DNA from: Elgaria multicarinata webbii
Lineage: Eukaryota; Chordata; Lepidosauria; Squamata; Anguidae
DNA: 64,000 nt
Assembly (NCBI RefSeq): GCF_023053635.1
Contig: NC_086179.1
Coordinates: forward strand, 4,788,001 to 4,852,000
Reading direction: 5' to 3'
Part shown: positions 55,241-64,000 of the stretch, piece by piece
Layout: each line of letters starts with the position of its first letter
Numbering within the stretch: the first letter of the stretch is position 1
Notes under the pieces: generated by a model
Told to the model about the DNA's origin: nothing
The model's input: the letters and a program-made list of their open reading frames with translations, nothing else
Databases searched by the model: none
Position numbers and translations under genes: made by a program

Positions 55241-56401
55241 TCCAAAGTAGAGAGATGACACAAAAGACCAACGTAAGCTGCTTCTGGGTGTGGCTGGAGC
55301 CTTAAGAAGGCAGAAAATTGTTCAGAGAGAGAGAGAGAGAGAACATACAGACGGGGAAGGAAAACCTGGCCCTCTTTGTTGGTTTTTCATTGTATGAAGC
55401 TAACGTAAAGCCTTCCTAAGTACTTTGGCTGCTGCGTCGGCTGAAAATACAGCCCCGTCTATGATTCTCCAGTTTTACGCTGCTTTGATTTTTCAACGGT
55501 GCCGCTTGCCTGTGCATGCCAAATACATAATCAGTATCCAAATGTGGAGGTTGAATCAACTGGTTCACGTTGCATTCGTCAAGAAGGTGCGGCTTTGCCT
55601 TAGGAACTATTAGGAAAGGGATTGAAAATAAAAGCTTAAGTCTTGTAATATTTATTTACAGATTTGAAGCATTTTCATGCCACTCCAAAACCCAAAAAGG
55701 CTCCCAAGATGGCTTACATATAATGAATTAAAGCAGAGGGCTCTTGCCTGCAGGCTTATGACCCAAAAAAAGACACGACACACAAGGAAAAATGAATGAG
55801 GAACAATACTCCAATACTATTATATCATTATATGATATTTTAATCTAATCTGAAGGAGGGGAAAGTGTGGCTCCCCATATATTGTTGGACTGCAAGTCCC
55901 ATCAGCCTGCACCGGCCACCATAGCCAATAGTGACGGATGATGGGGCTTGCAGTCCAACACCTGAAGGACCACAGTTGCACCATCCCTGAGCTGATCTGT
56001 CTGTAGTGTACAGCTATATTTAGAATGTGTGCAATTCTTGTCACCCCATGTTGAAAATACAGAGCTAAAAAAAGGGAACACCCAAACGTTACAGGTGTTG
56101 GAGGCCTTTGTAGAATGGCTAAAGCTTTGCGTGTGCAGACGTGTGCGGGACAGGGTTTCACAGACGTCCACAGAGGAGGATGTTTCGAAAACAATAAATA
56201 AAGATCTCAAGGCCAAACTACATGCAACACGGTTCGTGCGATTAAGAACTGCATGAATGGTTTTGTCTGACTTGTTTTGTTAAAATAATGGATATCCTGA
56301 CTTTCCACTTTAGAATGAAGCTCAAGTTTGTATCCTTTTAACCTTAAAAGAATACCATAAAAGAGTAATAACAATGAAAAGTATTGAAACAGTGTCAGGT
56401 T
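55241..56401. other. Spacer with one hairpin relic
   Basis: (GA)n at about 55327-55341. Otherwise only the hairpin at 55868-55990 is recognised. Confidence 0.4.
55868..55990. repeat. Hairpin MITE, 'acaactcccagcat' family, diverged
   Basis: tgttggactgcaagtcccat at the left pairs with atggggcttgcagtccaaca at the right, around an unpaired centre. Confidence 0.7.
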
Positions 56402-56889
56402 CTGGGTTCCACAATTCAAGGACGCAGACAAGCTGGAGCGTGTTCAGAGGAGGGCAATGAAGGTGATCAGGGGTCTGGAAACAAAGCCCTATGAAGAGAG
56501 ACTGAAAGAACTGGGCATGTTTAGCCTGGACAAGAGAAGATGGAGGGGAGACATGAGAGCACTCTTCAAAAACTTGAAAGGTTGTCACACAGAGGAGGGC
56601 CAGGATCTCTCCTCGATCCTCCCAGAGTGCAGGACACGGAATAACCGGCTCAAGTTAAAGGAAGCCAGATTCCAGCTGGACATCAGGAAAAACTTTCTGA
56701 GTGTTAGAGCAGCACGACAATGGAACCAGTTACCTAGGGAGGTGGTGGTCTCTCCCACACTAGAGGCCTTCAAGAGGCAGCTGGACAACCATCTGTCAGG
56801 GATGCTTTAGGGCGGATTCCTGCATTGAGCAGGGGGTTGGACTCAATGGCTTAGTAGGCCCCTTCCAACTCTACTATTCTATGATTCTA
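56402..56889 (+). mobile_element. CR1 LINE 3' end (subfamily A)
   Basis: 117 open codons: [40 protein letters not shown]-type sequence and [12 protein letters not shown] to the stop, then the ctattctatgattct tail. Confidence 0.93.
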
Positions 56890-58297
56890 ACAAAAAAAGA
56901 TGCATTCCAAGCATTGGTCAGTATGTAAATCTAATAAAATCTAATAAAAAGCCTGCCTACTTTATTTGTTTAGAATATATAGCAATTGCGTGTTTGGGGG
57001 TAATGTTCTGGATCAGGACCCTGCAGGGGATCAGGGGCTTTAACCCTTTCTTTTCCATTGCATTCCTCATCTGGGTGGGGGGAACATGGCTGCTATTTGC
57101 AGCGGGAAGAAAGCTCCGATTGATACCAAAGAAAATTTTCTTCCTAATGCAAATAACAAAAACAAAATACATTCTCCCACCTCATTTTGGATCAAGCCCA
57201 CAGCAGAGAGGCAAAGGTTTTTTTAAAAAATTCTGCCAGGGTCTCTATCTGGAACACACACACACACACCATTTTATTTACTCTCAAAATTGTGTGAATG
57301 TCCTTACATCTTGTTTTATACACTTTCAAAATAGCTTAAAGAAGGGGGGGAATTCCCCACTTATGCTAGGATTCAGAGCAGAATTGCTTCAGCTTTAGAA
57401 GAAAAAGGAAGTACGTATTTATAGAATAAATAAATAACTTGCACAAGCCACTGCCGCAAAATGGCCACTAGGTTTGAAAAGATTTAAATAAATTCATGAA
57501 GGACGAATCTATTTTACTACTGACTTCTGTTTCCTCTTGTTTCATTTACCCTCTTCGTGGCTATAGTGTCTACAGCAAAGGTGAGAAACCATTGTCAAGG
57601 CCGGCGTTACCGCGGCTGAAATCTGTCAGGGTCCGTGTTCTGGCAGTGGGCGTGGCCAGAGCTACAAGTGGGCAGAGCCAAAACCAAAAGTGGGCGGAGT
57701 TACAGATGTTCCATATGCAGTGGGGCCAGGGGGAAGGTCATTTGCATCCTGGCACTCTCCTTGCCCCCTAAGTTATGCAAGGTCCCCTCTATCAGTGTTT
57801 TAGTTGGGGGACAGAGGAAGAAGGAAAAGATAATCTCATAATAACCCAGAGGAGGGTTGAATCCACAAGTCTAGCTTGAGAGGTTTGGAGGTGGGCATTG
57901 GCCCACGACCTGGAGGTAATCCACCTGTTGCTGCCATCTGTCACCACCATCACCAACACCACGGGGAGCACGAGAAGAATCATCCCTTTGCACCCTCTTT
58001 CCCTGCGGAAGCACGCTCCCGCCAGAACAATTCTGTAATAAAGGATTGGTATCAAACTTCTTTGTTTCTGTACACATCTATGGGAAAATAAAGCTGCATT
58101 ATTTCTTCGCAAGCTTTTCTAGCAAATGTACCATCTGCACCACGCCCCTGCAAAAGATCTCTACGTTTCCGGGTTCATCACACACCCGTGTTCATATGCG
58201 GGATTGCGTGCACGTTTGAACAAGGACAGGGGGCTCGATTAAATCAAGGAGAAAACACTGAGCCTGGTGCAGCTGCGAAAATGGCAATTTCCATCCT
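56890..58297. other. Spacer, unassigned
   Basis: (CA)n at about 57257-57268, and a short run of three units of about 22 bp beginning gtgggc(g/a)(t/g/a)g at 57643-57705. No gene was recognised. Confidence 0.4.
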
Positions 58298-58546
58298 AGG
58301 GTTTATTTATTTATTATTGCATTTATATCCCGCCTCTTTTCCTGCAAGGAACCCAAGGTGGCATGCATAATCCTCCTCCTCCTCCTCTCCATTTTATCCT
58401 TACAACAACAACCCTGTGAGGTGGGTTGGGCTGAGAGTCTGTGACTGGCCCAAAGTCACCCAGTGGGTTTCCACGGCCGAGTGGGGATTCGAACCCGGAT
58501 CTCCCGACTCCCAGACCGACGCTCTAGCCACTACACTACACTGGTC
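58298..58546 (-). mobile_element. MIR-like tRNA SINE, copy 3
   Basis: Reverse orientation: ttatttattattgcatttat atcccgcc, ctgtgaggtgggttgggctg, tggcccaaagtcacccagtg, ggattcgaacccggatctcc and gctctagccactacac. Confidence 0.9.
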
Positions 58547-58549
58547 CAT

Positions 58550-59140
58550 GCCCTCATACACACTATGGTGCAACCACACTTGGGAATATTGTGTACAGTT
58601 TGGGTCGCTGCACAACTAAAAAATAATAATGTAGAGCTGGAAAAGGCGCAGAAAAGGGCAACCGAAACGGTCAAAGGACTGCATCCACTCCCCCAATGAG
58701 GAAAGGTTACGACAATTGTGCCTATTTGCTTTAGAAAAGGGGGGAGTAATAGTGAAAAGAAGTGGATAAGGAGGTGTTTTCGCCTCCTCTCGTAATACTA
58801 GAACCTGGGACAATCCAATGAGTTCTGGGAGATTCGGGATGGACAGAAAGAAAGACTTCTTTGCACAGTGCATAGTTAAACTATGGGATTCGCTGCCACA
58901 AGACTGCATGCCTATGTACACCAGTTTCTGCAGAACACGATAGGATGTAGCAGTCTTACTTGTGGGCTTCTCATGGGCTGCTCTTTAGCTGCTGTGACAA
59001 ACAGGCTGGTTGCTGGACTAGACAGATCAGCCGTCCACAACCTGATGTTCTCCAGATGTGTTGGACTAAACTCCCAGCATGTTCCACCTGGAAGGCTGAG
59101 AGACAGGCCTTTGGTGTGGGCCAACAGGGCTCTTCTTACG
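58550..59140 (+). mobile_element. CR1 LINE (subfamily B), strongly diverged
   Basis: MVQPHLGILCTVWVAAQLK and LEKAQKRATETVKGLHPLPQ recall the [12 protein letters not shown]…ATETIKGLEHLPYE block. After frameshifts, gaaagacttctttgcacagt and actatgggattcgctgccac follow, then a B-type end (acagggctcttcttacgttt). A hairpin relic (tgatgttctccagatgtgtt) sits at about 59041-59100. Confidence 0.7.
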
Positions 59141-59365
59141 TTTTTGTCCCTGTTATCTCAGCAAACATGGGTTTGAGATCACACATTTGCTGTGATAACA
59201 TCCACGTTGGCTGCACCTTGCCTACACAGGTGGGACGGCGGAAATAAACTCTCCCCACAATGCTACTGGCTCAGGGTTACACAACGAGCTTCCCTGTTAA
59301 CTGAGTATGTTGTATGCGTAGTTCCATGGGGGCGGAAAAACTGGGAGATGCCGGAATGAAATTAT

Positions 59366-62043
<2,678 letters not shown>

Positions 62044-62228
62044 TTATAAATGAAAAGACAGAATTTTCAAGGCTCAGCAAAACAGAACTTTTTCCATCCA
62101 ACCTCCCTCACACGCTACTACAACTTCCATCGTCCCCAGCCAGCAAGGCCCATGGCCCAGGTTGGGGAAAGCTGCTTTGGTCCAATTTCCCTTGTGTGTG
62201 CGAGTGAGAACAGCTCAGTAGCAAATCA

Positions 62229-62670
62229 CATAGAATCATAGAATAGCAGAGTTGGAAGGGGCCTATAAGGCCATCGAGTCCAACCCCCTGCTCAATGCAG
62301 GAATCCACCCTAAAGCATCCCTGACAGATGGTTGTCCAGCTGCCTCTTGAAGCCCTCTAGTGTGGGAGAGCCCACAACCTCACCAGGCAACTGATTCCAT
62401 TGTCGCGCTGCTCTAACAGTCAGGAAGTTTTTCCTGATGTCCAGCTGGAATCTGGCTTCCTGTAACTTGAGCCCGTTATTCCGTGTCCTGCACTCTGGGA
62501 GGATCGAGAAGAGATCCTGGCCCTCCTCTGTGTGGCAACCTTTCAAGTATTTGAAGAGTGCTCTCAATCTTCTCTTCTCCAGGCTAAACATGCCCAGTTC
62601 TTTCAGTCTCTCTTCATAGGGCTTCGTTTCCAGACCCCTGAACATCCTGGTTGCCCTCCTCTGAACACGC
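62229..62670 (-). mobile_element. CR1 LINE 3' end (subfamily A)
   Basis: Minus-strand frame of about 120 codons: [40 protein letters not shown] and [20 protein letters not shown] to SGML. An 18-bp deletion removes GDMIA from the [16 protein letters not shown] motif ([12 protein letters not shown] here). Confidence 0.94.
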
Positions 62671-63049
62671 TTTACTTGTACAAAGTCCACTGCTTCATAC
62701 GATGAGTGACGCTCCCCTTCTCTTCGGTTTAATGCTCTGATTTATCTGTCACAGGCCACTTGCCGGCAGCTCAAGATTTATCGAGAAAATCAAGCCCCAC
62801 TGAGATATGAAAGGTCGACTTCCTGGCTGCAAATTGTGCACCACTTGCATCACCAAGGCCGGATTAAGGTGGCTGCAGGGCTCACAAGCAGCTCTAACAA
62901 GGAATCCCGTTCCCCCACAATGAACACAGGGAATTTAAAAACACACACACACACATACATAGGGAATTTAATATGTGTTTTTAGTACAGCTCCTTACGTT
63001 AGTAATAAGTCTCAAACAACCCAACATCAGTGGCACTGAAAAACCCTAC
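62671..63049. other. ANKRD16 intron, unassigned
   Basis: A short (CA)n at about 62942-62955. No further ANKRD16 exon was found up to the window end. Confidence 0.45.
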
Positions 63050-63835
63050 AATCACTCAAGGTTGAGATGGCCTCATTGGCACGGAATACCTTCTACCAAC
63101 TACAGTTGGTGGCCCACCTATGCCCCTATCTGGACAGGGATAACCTGGCTTCAGTTGTCCATGCTCTGGTAACCTCCAAGTTAGATTACTGTAATGTGCT
63201 CTACGTGGGGCTGCCTTTGAAGATGGTTTGGAAGCTGTAGCTTGTGCAAAAATGCAGCAGCCAGATTGATAACTGGAACCAGAAGGTTCGAACGTATAAC
63301 ACCAATTCTGGCCCGCTTGCATTGGCTGCCTATACGTTTCCAAGCTCAATTCAAGGTGCTGGTTTAACCTATAAAGCCTTACATGGCTCGGGACCACAAT
63401 ACCTGACGGAACGCCTCTCCCGACATGAACTTACCCGTACACTACGCTCAACATCTAAGGTCCTCCTCCGAGTGCCTACTCCGGGGAAAGCTCGGAGGAT
63501 GGCAACAAGGGAGAGGGCCTTTTTGGTGGTGGCCCCCCGACTGTGGAATAATCTCCCTGATGAGGCTCGCCCAGCGCCAACACTGTTATCTTTTCGGCGC
63601 CAGGTCAAGAGTTTTCTCTTCTCTCAGGCGTTTACCAGCATGTGTTCAAGTTTTTTAACTGACCCCAGGATAGTTGTTTTAAATAGATATTGTCTGTCCT
63701 GGTACATAATCTATTTTTTTTTATGGTTTTAAAATTTGTATATTGGTTTTTAATGTTCAGTGTTTTAGTCTTTGCAAACCGCCCAGAGAGCTTCAGCTAT
63801 GGGGTGGTATAGAAATGATGATGATGATGATGATG

Positions 63836-63886
<51 letters not shown>

Positions 63887-63892
63887 TGCTTC
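63050..63892 (+). mobile_element. L2-type LINE 3' end, third subfamily
   Basis: YKALHGSGPQYLTERLSRHE, RTLRSTSKVLLRVPTPGKAR and FLVVAPRLWNNLPDEARPAP, with gcaaaccgcccagagagctt, ggggtggtatagaaatg and a long (ATG)n(AAT)n tail at 63815-63892. It has one frameshift before 63244. Confidence 0.9.
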
Positions 63893-64000
63893 TAATCCAA
63901 GGAAAAACAGAACCGCTATCCTTTTATGCTATATGGTGGAGATTTATTCAACATTTGTCACAACCGGACTTACAACAATATATGCCCACTTCCGCTCTAA

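Overview
The window is vertebrate nuclear DNA, most probably from a squamate reptile (lizard). It holds multi-exon genes with GT-AG introns, a CpG-island promoter, many CR1 and L2 LINE 3' ends, tRNA-derived SINEs and many foldback MITEs. The host group is inferred from the repeat mix, and no species can be named from the sequence.

Two host genes are firm, both on the minus strand. GDI2 (Rab GDP dissociation inhibitor beta) is complete: 11 coding exons from the ATG at 45217 to the stop at 10464-10466. Every splice junction can be read, the phases are consistent, and the product is 448 aa. The next gene upstream on the same strand is ANKRD16, of which only the last two coding exons lie in the window (61959-62037 and 59367-59542). 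GDI2 next to ANKRD16 in this orientation matches the human 10p15 order. That order predicts the end of TASOR2 on the plus strand at the left edge. A possible terminal exon and poly(A) region at 2205-3120 fits by position only; I could not recognise its protein.

Layout: 1-9.7 kb, intergenic, with foldback elements, a GC-rich tandem/inverted composite, a solo-LTR-like fossil and head-to-head CR1 ends. 9.7-45.2 kb, GDI2, whose 18.5-kb intron 1 holds most of the repeats, a 105-bp minisatellite and a 70-bp G-rich tandem close to exon 1. 45.2-45.8 kb, the GDI2 CpG-island promoter. 45.8-59.4 kb, a repeat-packed spacer with nested insertions. 59.4-62.0 kb, the ANKRD16 3' end. 62.0-64 kb, ANKRD16 intron with CR1 and L2 copies.

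No new protein-coding system was found. The most informative material is the nested transposon record. Repeated CR1 and L2 copies give the empty-site sequence, so several insertions can be dated relative to each other and their target duplications read: a 798-bp hAT-like element with a perfect 8-bp duplication, an L2 inside CR1 with a TAGAGC duplication, and an L2 splitting a long AT-rich palindrome.
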